This document shows, piece after piece, positions 7,711 to 27,307 of a stretch of 64,000 nucleotides of DNA. The position numbers and the translations under genes were made by a program. Below the pieces are notes generated by a model. It worked only from the letters and a program-made list of their open reading frames with translations. It was not told the DNA's origin and made no database searches. The stretch's first letter is position 1. Each line of letters opens with the position of its first letter. The stretch is from the NCBI RefSeq assembly GCF_000091305.1, contig NC_013929.1, forward strand, positions 8,804,001 to 8,868,000, written 5' to 3'. The stretch comes from Streptomyces scabiei 87.22 (lineage in GTDB: Bacteria > Actinomycetota > Actinomycetes > Streptomycetales > Streptomycetaceae).

Positions 7711-9120
7711 GTGGACACCGCCTGCACTCTTGAGTCCGGCGTCGTGCGGGACTTTCTCCGTGATCTCGTCCAGGTGGACCGACCGGGAACCCGGCCTCCG
7801 CCGTTCGACACCGTGGTGGAGGAGATCCATCAACTCGGTGTCGAACCCGGAACGCCCGTCATGGTGGCGATGCCGAACGGCGCTCCGTTCGTCACCGTGG
7901 TGTGCGCGCTGCTGGTCCGAGGCGCGGTCCCGGTGCTCCTGCCGCCGTCGGCGCCGCCGTCCCGTGTCGAGCGGATGGCGCGGGCCCTCGGCGCGGACGC
8001 CCTGATCGCCGCGAGGGTCCCGCCCGCACCGCACGCCGGCGTACCACCGCGCACCCTCGGCGGGTTCGCCCGGTTCGCCCGCCTGAGCGGCGTGGACACC
8101 ATCCGGTACCGGCCCGGGGAGATCATCCTCCTCACCTCGGGCACCTCCGGTGTGTTCAGCGGCTGTCTGCACCGCGTCGACTCGCTCCTGCGCAACGCCG
8201 GCCGGCACGCCCGGGCGATCGGCCAGAGCGCCGCCGACAGCGTCCTGATCAGCCTGCCCATGCACTACTCCTACGCCTTCGTCGCCCAGTTGCTCGCCAC
8301 CCTCGTGACCGGCGGCAGGGCGGTCATCGCGGGACCGCCGTTCACGCCCGCCCACTACCACCGGACCATCCAGGAACACGGGATCACCGTGTCCTCCCTG
8401 ACACCCACGATGGTCGAGTCATGGCTCCGCGCGGGAGAGCGACTCCCGGCACCGCTGCGCCGTTTGACGGTGGGGGGCGAAGCGTTCGCCGCCTCGTCCG
8501 TGGCGGACCTCCTGAAGCACAACGCGGGCTTGGAGCTGTACCTCACCTACGGGCTCACCGAAGCCGGTCCCCGCGTCTCCACCCTCGCCGCCCACCTGGA
8601 GCCGCCCTCGCGCCATGCCTCGGTGGGACTCCCGCTCCCCGGGGTCCAGGTCCGGCTGCGCACGGCGGACGCCGACGACAGGGTCGGCGAGCTGATCGTC
8701 GAGACGGACACGGCCATGCTCCGCAGGGTCGGCCGCCGCGACGAGACCGAGCTCCCCGTCAGCGGCCCCACGACCTCGATCAGCACGGGAGACCTCTTCG
8801 AGAGGGACGACGACGGCTATCTCTACTTCCGCAGCCGCCGCCCCAGCTATGTGATCAGCCGAGGCGAGAAGGTCTCCCTGAAATCGGTCTGCGCACTCGC
8901 GGAGACCATCCCCGGCGTCCTGGGCGCGGAGGCCTGGACCCACGAGAACACCGCAGGCGACGTCGTGTTCACCCTCGACGTCTACTGCGCGGACCCCTCG
9001 ATCGACGAACAGGAAATCCGACGACGGCTGGCGACGGTCCTGCTGCGCAGCGAGCAGCCGGCCCGCCTGTTGATCCACCCGGCAACGCACCTGGGCTGGC
9101 GCAAGTCCGCCGGAAAGTAG
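7711..9120 (+). CDS. cfa5: Cfa5: acyl-CoA/ACP ligase (ANL superfamily)
   Basis: 469 aa, GTG start at 7711 with AAAGG five bases upstream. The ANL adenylation core shows a P-loop TSGTSG (residues 142-147), a GLTEAG motif near residue 285 and a GDLFERDDDGY motif. The protein stops directly at the A10 lysine (RKSAGK, last residue), so the C-terminal subdomain is minimal. It presumably activates the cyclopentenone carboxylate as acyl-AMP for transfer to the Cfa6 loading ACP or to Cfa1. It is shorter than typical ligases (500-550 aa). cfa6 starts 12 nt downstream. Confidence 0.9.
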   Translation: MDTACTLESGVVRDFLRDLVQVDRPGTRPPPFDTVVEEIHQLGVEPGTPVMVAMPNGAPFVTVVCALLVRGAVPVLLPPSAPPSRVERMARALGADALIAARVPPAPHAGVPPRTLGGFARFARLSGVDTIRYRPGEIILLTSGTSGVFSGCLHRVDSLLRNAGRHARAIGQSAADSVLISLPMHYSYAFVAQLLATLVTGGRAVIAGPPFTPAHYHRTIQEHGITVSSLTPTMVESWLRAGERLPAPLRRLTVGGEAFAASSVADLLKHNAGLELYLTYGLTEAGPRVSTLAAHLEPPSRHASVGLPLPGVQVRLRTADADDRVGELIVETDTAMLRRVGRRDETELPVSGPTTSISTGDLFERDDDGYLYFRSRRPSYVISRGEKVSLKSVCALAETIPGVLGAEAWTHENTAGDVVFTLDVYCADPSIDEQEIRRRLATVLLRSEQPARLLIHPATHLGWRKSAGK

Positions 9121-9132
9121 CGGAGGTCGACC

Positions 9133-17291
<8,159 letters not shown>

Positions 17292-17295
<4 letters not shown>

Positions 17296-20200
17296 CGCAC
17301 CGCCCCGGCGGTGCCGCACACGCCGCCCACGGACCGACGTCCCCCGAGCAGACGGAGCCGACCGTGACCACCCCGCCTGCCACCCCGCCCGCCAACATCG
17401 TCGAGGCCCTGCGGAACAGCCTGCTGGCAGGCGAGCAGTTGAGACGGACGAACCAGAAGCTGCTCGGCGCCGCCCGGGAGCCGATAGCCGTGGTCGCGAT
17501 GGGGTGCCGGCTGCCCGGTGGAGTCCGGTCCCCCGAGCAGTTGTGGCAGCTGGTCGCCGACGGCGGGGAGGCACTCGGGGAGTTCCCCACCGACCGGGGC
17601 TGGGACCTCGACGGCCTGCTCGGCGCCGATGCCGAACTGCCCCGGCGCGCCGGCTTCCTGGAGGACGCCGCCGGCTTCGACGCCGGACTCTTCCGGATAT
17701 CCGACCGCGAGGCCCTGGCGATGGACCCCCAGCAGAGGCTGCTGCTGGAGACCGCCTGGGAGCTGGCGGAACGCGCCGGGATCGCCCCGACCTCCCTGCG
17801 CTCCACCCGGACGGGCACCTTCGTCGGCGTCACCCACCAGGCCTACCTGCCGCCCCTCGACCGGCACGTCCCCGCCGCGGACGGATACCGCCTCCAGGGC
17901 GGGCTGCCCAGCGTCGCCTCCGGCCGGATCGCCTACACGCTCGGCCTGAACGGCCCGGCGGTGACGGTGGACACCGCGTGCTCCTCCTCACTGTCCGCCG
18001 TGCACCTGGCCTGCCAGTCGCTGCGTGCCGACGAGAGCTCGCTCGCCATCGCCGGCGGTGCGATGGTCATGGCCACCCCGGAGGTGTTCGTCGAGTTCAC
18101 CAGGCAGGGCGGGCTGGCCGCGGACGGACGGTGCAAGGCGTTCGGCGACGGCGCGGACGGCACCGGGTTCTCCGAGGGCGTGGGCCTGCTCCTGCTGGAG
18201 CGGCTCTCCGACGCGCTCCGGGCCGGTCATCCCGTGCTGGCGGTCATCCGGGGCAGCGCCCTCAACCAGGACGGCGCCAGCAACGGGCTGACCGCGCCCA
18301 GCGGCCCCGCCCAGGAACAGGTCATCCGCCAGGCGCTGGCCAACGCGGGCCTGACCCCGTCCGACGTGGACCTGGTGGAGGCGCACGGCACCGGCACCGC
18401 ACTGGGCGACCCCATCGAAGCGCACGCCCTGATCAACACCTACGGCAAGGACCGGCCCCAGGACCGGCCGCTGTGGCTGGGCTCGCTGAAGTCCAACATC
18501 GGCCACACCCAGACGGCGGCCGGGGTCGCCGGGATCATCAAGACGGTCATGGCGCTGCGCCACGGCGAGATGCCCCGCACCCTGCACGCCGACACCCGCT
18601 CCTCCAAGGTGGACTGGTCCAGGGGATCGGTGCGGCTGCTCACCGAACAGCGCCCCTGGCCCGACACCGGGCGGCCCCGCCGCGCGGCGGTGTCCTCGTT
18701 CGGTGTCTCCGGCACCAACGCCCACCTCGTCCTGGAGCAGGCCCCGCCGCCGACTGCCCCACCGCGTGATCCGGACCGGCCGTCGGCGCTGACCGTCCCC
18801 GGGTTCGTCTGGCCGGTCTCCGCCGCCGCGCCCGCCGCACTGCGCGCCCAGGCGGCCCAGCTCGCCCAACTCCTGCACGACGCGCCGGAGACGGACCTCG
18901 CCGCCGTCGGCCACTCCCTGGCGACCACCCGGGCCCACCTCGCCCACCGGGCCGTACTCACCGGCACGGACCGCGACGGACTGCTCGCCGCCCTCGACGC
19001 CCTCGCCGACGGCTCCGCCGGGGCGGGCCTCGTCCAGGGGGTGCGCGGCCCGGCGAGCGGGACCGCGTTCCTGTTCTCCGGCCAGGGCTCCCAGTGGCCC
19101 GGCATGGGCCGCGCCCTGCACACGCACTCCCCGGTGTTCGCCCAGGCTCTGGACGAGGTGTGCACCCACCTCGACCCGCATCTGCCACGCCCGCTGAAGG
19201 ACGTGATGTTCGCCGGGCCGGACACCGACGAGGCCGATCTGCTGGACCGTACGGACTTCACCCAGGCCGCCCTCTTCGCCCTGGAAGTCGCGCTGTACCG
19301 GACCGTCGAACACCTCGGTCCCCGCCCCGACTTCGTGGCCGGACACTCCGTCGGCGAGATCGCCGCCGCCCATGTCGCCGGGGTACTGTCCCTCGCGGAC
19401 GCGGCCACGCTGGTGGCCGCGCGCGGCCGGCTCATGGTGTCGCTGCCCGCCACGGGGGCGATGATCGCCGTGGCCGCCTCCGAGGAGGAGGTGGTGGCCA
19501 CGCTCCGCGGCCACGAGGACCTGGTGTCGGTCGCCGCCGTCAACGCGCCGGGCGCCACGGTGATCTCGGGCGACCACGACACCGTCGTACGCGTCGCCGA
19601 GGAGTGGCGGGAGCGCGGACGCCGCATCCAGCGGCTGCGCGTCAGCCACGCGTTCCACTCCCCGCACATCGACCCCGTCCTCGACGAACTCACGCGCGTG
19701 GCCGCCGGACTCGACCTCCGTCCACCCGCCGTGCCCATCGTCTCCACCCTCACCGGTGCCGCCCTGTCCGCGCGGGAGGCCTGCTCGCCGGAGTACTGGG
19801 CCCGCCAGGCACGCGGCGCGGTGCGCTTCGCCGACGCCGTCGCCCGGCTGCGGGACGAGGGCGCCACCACGTTCCTGGAGATCGGCCCGGACGCCGTACT
19901 GACCGCGCTCGGCCAGACCGGCCCCGGCACCACGGACGGGACCGGAACGTCCTCGGCCGCGTGGATTCCCACCCTGCGCAGAAAACGTGACGAGCCGCGC
20001 GTCCTGACCGCGGCGCTGGCCCGTCTGCACGTCGGGGGAGCACCGGTCGACTGGACGCGGCTGCTCGCCCGCGCCGCCCGCGTGGAACTGCCCATTTATC
20101 CGTTCCAGCACCGGCCCTACTGGCTGCACACCCCACCCTCACGGCAGATGGGCACGGGCGGGGGACTGAGCCCGGTGACACACCCGTTCCTGGACACCAA

Positions 20201-23200
20201 GGCCGAACTCGCCGACGGTGAGGGCTGGTTGTTCACCGGCGGCATGTCCGTGCGGACCCACCCCTGGCTGCGCGACCACGCAGTGGGCGGCACCGCTGTC
20301 GCGGCCGGCGCGGGCACCGCCGAACTGCTCCTGCACGCCGGGTCCCGGCTCGGCTGCGGCCGTCTCGACGAACTCACCCTGTACACCCCGTTGGTCCTGC
20401 CGGAGAACGCCTCCGTCGACCTCCAACTGCGGGTCAGGGCGGCCACGGACGACGGACGGCGCCCCGTCGAACTCCACTTCCGTATCCCCTCCGACGACAC
20501 CGACGACACCGACGACACCGACGACTCCTACGACACCGGCGCGCCCGACACGGAGACCGGCTGGACCCACTACGCGGGCGGCACGCTCGCTCCGTACGAG
20601 GACACCGTGCCCGCATGGCCCGACCTGACGGCATGGCCGCCCCCCGGCGCGCTCCCCGTCGACCTCGACCCGCTGTACGAGCGCCTCGCCGAGCAGGGCG
20701 TCGACTTCGGCCCCACCTTCCGGCTCCTCACGGGGGCGTGGCGGCGGGGCGACGACACCTACATCGAGGCCCACCTGCCCGAGGACGCCGCCGACCCGGG
20801 TTTCGCCGTGCACCCCGCACTGCTGGACGCGGGCCTTCAGACCTGCCTCGTGGAGGCGGCGGCGGACACCACGGGCGGGGCACCGGCCCGCATGCCCTTC
20901 GCCATCGCGGGCATGCGGATCTTCACACCGGGCGCCACGGTCGTGCGCGCCCATCTGTCGACCAGGACACGCGCCACCTCCCCGGCCGCGCACAGCGAAC
21001 ACACGCTCAGGCTGGTCGACGACACGGGCCGGCCCGTCGCCGTGATCGACTCGCTGACGCTACGGCCCTTCACGGCGGAGACCGTCGGGCGGGCCCCCTC
21101 CCGGCGCCAGGCGCCCTACCTCCTGGAGTGGCGCGAGGTGTCCCCGGCCGCGGAGCAGCCGTCCCGCGACCTCTGCTGGATCCTCCCCGAGGACGGCACG
21201 GCCCGGCTTCCGCGCGACCTGCGGGCGGGCCCTCACCACATCGGCATCGGTCCCGCCGTCGACGCCCTGGCCACCCGGCCGCACGGTGACGTGGCGGTCC
21301 TGGTGTGCGTCGGGCACCCCGTCACGGCCGACGCGGCCGTCCCGGACTCCGCACACCGTTCGGCCCGGGGGCTCCTCGCCGCCGTACAGGAATGGCTGGC
21401 CGACGAACGGACCCGGGACCGGCCCCTGGTGGTGCTCACTCGAAGCGCGGTGGCGGCCGAGGCGGGGGAGGACGTCCGCGACCTCGCCCTGGCGCCCGCG
21501 TGGGGGCTGCTGCGGACCGCCCAGTCCGAACATCCCGGCCGGTTCGTCCTGCTCGACACCGGCGACCACGAGGCATCCTGGCAGCACCTGCCCACGGCAC
21601 TCGCCACCGCACTCGCCGACGGTGAACCGCAACTGGCCCTGCGACAGGGCCGGTTGCTCGTGCCCCGGCTGACCAGGACCGCCACCGACACCACCCTGAC
21701 CGTGCCGGACGGGCCGGCGGCCTGGCGGCTGACCTTGCGCGAACCGGCCACCGGCAGCCCGGACGACCTCGTCCTCGCCGCCTGCCCCGAGGCCGAGGCC
21801 CCCCTCACGGAGGGACAGGTCCGCGTCGCCGTCCGCGCCGCCGGAGTCAGCTTCCGCGACGTGCTCCTCACACTCGGCATGTATCCCGAACCCGGGCGGC
21901 TCGGCAGCGAGTTGGCGGCAGTGGTGGCCGAATGCGGCCCCGGCGTCGAGGGGTTGCGGCCCGGAGACCGGGTGCTGGGGCTCGCCTGGCGGGGAGCGAT
22001 GGGCCCGCTGGCGGTCACCGACCACCGCAACCTCGTCCGCGTGCCGCACGGATGGACGTATCCGCAGGCCGCGACGGTGCCCACCGCGTTCCTCACCGCC
22101 TGGCAGAGCCTCGTCGACGTCGCCGATCTGCGCCCCGGCGAGACGGTCCTGGTGCACGCGGCGGCCGGCGGGGTCGGCATGGCCGCCCTCCAGATCGCCC
22201 GCCACCTCGGCGCGGACGTCTACGCCACCGCCCACCCCACGAAACACGCCACCCTGCGTGCCCTCGGCCTCGACGACTCCCGTATCGCCTCCTCCCGGGA
22301 CTCGGACTTCGAGCAGCGGTTCCGCACCATGACGGCGGGCCGGGGGATCGACGTCGTGCTGCACAGCCTCAGTGGCGAGCAGACCGACGCCTCGCTGCGC
22401 CTGCTCGCCCCCGGCGGACGTCTCGTCGACATCGGCAGGACCGACCCGCGCGACCCCCGGCGGACCGCCCTGGACCACCCCGGCACGCGCTACCTGCCGT
22501 ACGGACTCGACACGCGTCCCGACCGTGTCGCGCGCACCTTCGCCCGCCTCGGCGAACTCTTCGGCGACGGCACCCTCCAGCCCCTGCCCGTCACCGCCCT
22601 GGACGTCCGCGACGCTCCCCGGGCGATCCGGCTCATGCGGGACGCGGCCCACACCGGAAAGATCGTCCTCACCGTCCCCCGTCCCCTCGACCCCCACGGC
22701 ACCGTCCTCGTCACCGGAGGCACCGGAACCCTCGGCTCCCTCGCCGCCCGCCACCTCGTCACCCGGCACCACGTCCGGCATCTGCTGCTCGTCGGCAGGC
22801 GCGGACCGGACGCCCCCGGGGCCGAGAGCCTGCGCGCCGAACTCACCGGACTAGGCGCGCACGTCACCCTCGCCGCCTGCGACGTCGCCGACCCCGACGC
22901 CCTGGCAGCCCTCCTGGACACCGTCCCCGCCGACCACCCCCTCACGGCCGTCGTCCACGCCGCCGGAACGGTGGACCCCGGAGCCGTCAGCGAACTGACC
23001 CCCGAGCAGATGGACGGAGTCCTCGGGCCCAAGGCCGACGCGGCCTGGCATCTGCACCGGCTCACCGAGCACCTCGATCTCGCCGAGTTCGTTCTGTACT
23101 CCTCGGCGGCGGGCGTGCTCGGGCTCGCCGGGCAGGGCAACTACGCCGCCGCCCACACCTTCGTCGACGCCCTCGCCCACCACCGCCGCCGTCAGGGACT

Positions 23201-24674
23201 GCCGGCGACCGCCCTGGTCTGGGGCATGTGGGAGGAGAGGTCGGCGATGGGGGAGGAGCTCGGCGCCGAAGGGATACGGCAGCTCCTGGGCTCCGGGATC
23301 GTGCCGATGCCCGCCGCGGAAGGACTGGCGCGGCTCGACGCCGCCCTCGGCACCGGGCCCGACAGCCACCATCCGCTGCTCATACCGGCCCGCCTGGACC
23401 TGAACTCGCTGCGTGCGCAGCCCTCAGCGCCGCTGCTGTCGGGCCTCGCACCCGCCCCTGCCCGGCCATCGGCGACCGCCGGGGTGGCCGACCGGTTCGC
23501 GGCACTGCCGGAGCCGGAACGCCGACGGTTCCTGCTCGACCTCGTCACCCGCCACACCGGCGCCGTCCTGAGCCACCCGGACCCCACGGCCATCCCGGCC
23601 GACACGGCCTTCAGGGACCTGGGCTTCGATTCCGTGACCGCCGTGGAGGCACGTAACCGGCTCGCCGCGTCGACCGCGCTCCCGCTCTCGGCGACCGTCG
23701 TCTTCGACCACCCGTCCCCCGCCGCTCTCGCGGCCCACCTCCACGACCGGCTGGCCGACGCCACCGCGTCCCGCGCCAACGAATCCAGCGCCACCGAATC
23801 CAGCGCCGCCGGGGCGCCACCGGCCGCCCACCACAACGGTACGGCCGCAGGCCTCGGCGCGCTGCTGAGGCAGGCGGTCTCCCTGGGCCGTACCCACGAC
23901 GGCATCGCGATACTGACGGCCGCCGCACGGCTGCGCCCCACCTTCTCCCGCCCCACGAAGCCGGAACACACACCCGCCGCGACCTGGCTGCGCCGGGCGG
24001 GACGGCCGGCCCTGATCTGTGTGGAGCCGTTCATCCCGGGCGCCGCGAACCTCACCTACCAGCGGCTCGCGGGCGCGCTCGACGGGCGGTACGACGTGGC
24101 GGCCGTACCGCTGCCGGGGTACCGCGACGGAGAGCGACTGCCCGCGTCCGTCGACGCCGTGGCCGAGGCGCTGGCCGCCGCCGTCGAGAACTGCGCCGAG
24201 GGTGAGCCGTTCACCCTGGTCGGGTTCTCCACCGGGGGCTTCGCCGCCCACGCGACAGCCCGGCACCTCGAGGCCGGTGGCATCCGTCCCGAGGCCGTGG
24301 TGCTGCTCGACAGCCTCTCGCCCGGCGCCATCCCCGAGGCGGCGTCGGCCGACATCCTCCAGGAGTGGCTGGCGTCGCAGGGCGAGTTCTGGACCCACGA
24401 CGACACCGGCCTCACCGCCTTGGGCTGGTATCTCGACCTCTTCGGCCGAGGATGGCGGCCGACCGGACTCACCGCCCCCGTCCTGCTCGTCGAGGCCGCC
24501 GAACAGGTGCCGTCCGCCCCCGAGCAGGGCTGGGCCGGGGACTGGCCGGGCCTCACGGCCCGCACCACCACACCGGGCAGCCACTTCACCCTGCTGACCG
24601 AGTACGTCACACGGACCGCCGACACCCTCACCGGTCTGCTCGACCTGCACACCACGGCCGACGCGATCAGCTGA
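17292..24674 (+). CDS. cfa7: Cfa7: type I polyketide synthase, extension module with DH-ER-KR and thioesterase
   Basis: 2460 aa from the ATG at 17292, which overlaps the cfa6 stop and has GAGGAG five bases upstream; the much longer open frame reaching back to 12978 is a shadow of cfa6. Order: helical N-terminal docking segment (~30-58), KS (~61-480; Cys230), AT (~591-880; GHSVGE Ser686; HAFH 786-789, malonyl type), DH (His996, Asp1179), ER (~1490-1800; AAAGGVG 1623-1629), KR (GGTGTLG from 1809; Ser1937, Tyr1951), ACP (Ser2114 in GFDS), TE (~2240-2455; GFSTGG, Ser2313). The DH motif HxxxGxxxxP has Ala1005 for Pro. An ER here is not needed for the C4=C5 double bond of CFA; as I recall, Pseudomonas Cfa7 lacks it while the S. 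scabies enzyme has it. That predicts an over-reduced product that Oxr, P450 and Sdr must reoxidise. Confidence 0.95.
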
Positions 24675-24820
24675 CCCCCACCCGCCCGCACCACAGCTGG
24701 GCGCCCCCGCCGCACACCGACGCCGACCTACCCCCCGCCGCACACACCGACCGCCGTCGCGACCACCAGCGCCGACGACGCCCCCCGACTGCCCCGCAAG
24801 GCGTACCACCGGAGGTATTC

Positions 24821-26368
24821 ATGTCCGTCTTCTCGGTCTTCCAGCAGGTCGCGCAACGACAGCCGGACGCGCCCGCGCTGGTCACGCTCGACGGCGCGGT
24901 GTCCTACGGGACCGTCCTCGGCCTCGCCGACCGGATCGCCGGTGGCCTGCTGGCGGCGGGGGTGCGTACGGGGGACCGGGCCGCGGTGCACCTGACCAAC
25001 CGGTACGAGCTGGTCGCGGTCTACTACGCCTGCCTGCGCGTGGGAGCCGTGATCGTGCCGGTCAGCCACAAGATGTCGGCCGGCGAGGTGGAGCAGCTGA
25101 TCACCGACAGCGCGCCCCGGTTCTACTTCGGCGAGGCGGCGGTGCACGGGCCGTGCTCCGACGTCACCGAGAAGAGCGCCGCCGTCGAGCGGGCGTGGAT
25201 CCTGGACGCCACCGCCACCGCCACCGCCACGACCGCGACGACGCGCCCGTGGAACGACATCCTCGCCGATGCCCCGGCCGCCATCCGCGAGGTCGACGTG
25301 GACGACCTCGCGGCCATCTTCTACACCTCGGGTACGACGGGACGCCCCAAGAGCCTGGTGCTCTCCCACCGGACGCTCGACGCCGGTCTCGGTCTGACGC
25401 AGGCCCAGGGCGTGGGTCGCGCCGACGCCACCTACTACATGATCAACCTGGTCAACCCGTGGGGCGTCCTCGTCCTGCTCACCTCGTTGCGCCGCGGCTC
25501 CCCGGTGGCCCTGGCCGAGACCAACGAGCCGGACGTCGTCCTGCGGATGCTGCGCGCCCACCGGTTCGGCTGGATCGGCGGTGCGCCGACCACCTACCGC
25601 GCGCTCCTCGCCGAGGCCCGCGCCGCCGCCGAACCGGCACCCGATCTCACGGACACGCGCTGCGTCACCGGGGGCGACGCATGCCCGATCGAGCTCAGCC
25701 GGGAGTTCGCCGAGACCTTCAAGTCCTCTCTGACGGGCGTCTACGGCATGACCGAGACGGCCGCTCCCGTGATCGAGCAGCCCCGGATCGACGCGGTCGA
25801 CGAGCCGTCCATCGGATGGCCGCTGCCCGGCGTGGAGATCAGGGTCGACGGCGAGCCGGACGAAGCCGGTGAGCTGATGATCCGTACCCCCTCCCGGCCC
25901 GTCGGTTCCTGGAACGGGACGGGAGTGGACCCCTTCGACCGCAGCCAGTGGCTCGCCAGCGGGGACATCGTCCGCAGGCGACCGGACGGCTGCCTGTTGT
26001 TCGTCGGCCGGAAGAAGGACCTGATCATGGTCGAGGGCTATCCGATCGCCCCGTTGGAGATCGAGCGGGAACTGTCCGCGCACCCGGACGTGGCGGCAGC
26101 CATCGCCTTCGGCGTGCCCGACGACGCCACCGGCGAACGCGTCGTCGCCCTGGTCGAACCCGAGCCGGGACGGGACATCGACCCTGCCAAGCTGTTGGAG
26201 CACCTGACCGGCCGTATCGGCGCGTACAAGCACCCCAGCGAGATCATCCCCGTGGACAGGCTCCCCGTCCTGCCCACAGGGAAGCTGGGCCGTCAGCGGC
26301 TCACGGCGGACTACCTGGCGGCCCGGGAGGACGCGTCCCGCGCGGCGGCCGAGGAGAGCGCGTCGTGA
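24821..26368 (+). CDS. cfl: Cfl: coronafacate ligase (ANL superfamily)
   Basis: 515 aa, ATG at 24821 after a perfect GGAGG at 5-nt spacing; the frame extends upstream but only as a cfa7 shadow. An acyl-AMP ligase with the P-loop YTSGTTGRPKS, YGMTETA, SGDIVRRRPDG, a FVGRKKDLI hinge and the catalytic A10 Lys in LPTGKLGRQ. In CFA producers Cfl joins coronafacic acid to an amino acid through an amide bond, giving for example N-coronafacoyl-L-isoleucine. An Ala/Thr run encoded by repeated gccacc triplets (about 25210-25240) makes a low-complexity loop. Its TGA overlaps the oxr GTG. Confidence 0.92.
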   Translation: MSVFSVFQQVAQRQPDAPALVTLDGAVSYGTVLGLADRIAGGLLAAGVRTGDRAAVHLTNRYELVAVYYACLRVGAVIVPVSHKMSAGEVEQLITDSAPRFYFGEAAVHGPCSDVTEKSAAVERAWILDATATATATTATTRPWNDILADAPAAIREVDVDDLAAIFYTSGTTGRPKSLVLSHRTLDAGLGLTQAQGVGRADATYYMINLVNPWGVLVLLTSLRRGSPVALAETNEPDVVLRMLRAHRFGWIGGAPTTYRALLAEARAAAEPAPDLTDTRCVTGGDACPIELSREFAETFKSSLTGVYGMTETAAPVIEQPRIDAVDEPSIGWPLPGVEIRVDGEPDEAGELMIRTPSRPVGSWNGTGVDPFDRSQWLASGDIVRRRPDGCLLFVGRKKDLIMVEGYPIAPLEIERELSAHPDVAAAIAFGVPDDATGERVVALVEPEPGRDIDPAKLLEHLTGRIGAYKHPSEIIPVDRLPVLPTGKLGRQRLTADYLAAREDASRAAAEESAS

Positions 26369-27195
26369 AGTTCGGCTTCGTCATGTTCCCCACCCAGGAC
26401 GCCATTTCACCCGGAGAGTTCGGCGCCCTGCTGGAGGACCGGGGCTTCGAGTCCCTGTTCCTGCCCGACCACACCCATATCCCGGCCGTCACGCCCGAAG
26501 GGGACGACGTCGCCGCTCTCGCGCCGGAGTTCAGCAGGGGCATGGACGCGCTGGTCGCCCTGGGCGCGGTGGCGCAGGCCACCACGACCCTGCGCATCGG
26601 CACCGGCATCCTGCTGGTCCCGGAACGCGACCCCATCATCACCGCGAAGGAGGTGGCGTCCTTGGACGTCCTCTCCGGAGGCCGAATGCACCTGGGGGTG
26701 GGACCCGGCTGGATCAAACAGGAACTGCGCAACCACGGCACCGACCCCGACGACCGCTGGCGCGTCATGCGGGAGCGGGTCGAGGCCATGCGACAGATCT
26801 GGACCCATGACGTCGCCTCCTACCACGGCGACTTCGTCGACTTCGACCACGTCACCTCCTGGCCCAAGCCCGTCCAACGGCCCCACCCGCCGATCCTGGT
26901 CGCAGGCAACGGCCCTCGGGTCGCCGAACGCGTCCTCGCCTACGGCGACGAGTGGATCCCGATGCTCCGCCCCGGAGTCCTCGACCACATCGCCGAGTTC
27001 AAGAAGACCGTCCGCAGGCCGGGCAGCGACCAGCCCCTCCCGGTGACCCTCTTCGGCGGCGAACTCCGTGACGCCGACAGCTACGCGGCCGTCGGCGTCG
27101 ACCGCGTCCTGTTCTGGGTCAGACCCCTCGACACGGCCCGTATGACCAGGACCGTCGACCGGATCGCCCTGCAACTCGGCGACCGCCTGCGCTGA
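26365..27195 (+). CDS. oxr: Oxr: LLM-class F420-dependent oxidoreductase
   Basis: 276 aa from a GTG at 26365 in a GTGA overlap with cfl, GGAG upstream. A luciferase-like TIM barrel starting KFGFVMFP, with FLPDHTHIP, TLRIGTGILLVPERDP and the family block GGRMHLGVGPGWIKQE, matching the Rv-type F420-dependent subgroup. oxr is absent from the Pseudomonas cfa cluster but present in S. scabies, where it is needed for normal toxin production. It probably performs an F420-linked hydride transfer on a CFA intermediate; the exact step is unknown. Confidence 0.9.
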   Translation: MKFGFVMFPTQDAISPGEFGALLEDRGFESLFLPDHTHIPAVTPEGDDVAALAPEFSRGMDALVALGAVAQATTTLRIGTGILLVPERDPIITAKEVASLDVLSGGRMHLGVGPGWIKQELRNHGTDPDDRWRVMRERVEAMRQIWTHDVASYHGDFVDFDHVTSWPKPVQRPHPPILVAGNGPRVAERVLAYGDEWIPMLRPGVLDHIAEFKKTVRRPGSDQPLPVTLFGGELRDADSYAAVGVDRVLFWVRPLDTARMTRTVDRIALQLGDRLR

Positions 27196-27197
27196 CC

Positions 27198-27294
27198 GGA
27201 CCGCCGGACCGCCGGACCGCCGACGGCAGACCGGCAGACCGGCAGACCGGCAAGACAACGAGAGTCCACCGACAGGGACAGGGACAGGGACAAG
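27198..27294 (+). repeat. Three consecutive short tandem-repeat tracts between oxr and the P450 gene
   Basis: GGACCGCC repeats three times (27198-27221), GGCAGACC three times plus a degenerate copy (27225-27256), and GACAGG three times plus GACAAG (27271-27294). They fill the 112-bp gap and end at the ribosome binding site of the P450. They are probably slippage-generated, with no known function. Confidence 0.85.
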
Positions 27295-27307
27295 GAGTGC
27301 GGAGCCG

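Noticed and set aside
20490..20530. Asp/Thr repeat (gacacc units) in the Cfa7 DH domain, considered as a separate repeat feature
   Set aside because: A short low-complexity loop inside a coding domain, in frame; no sign of wider structure.
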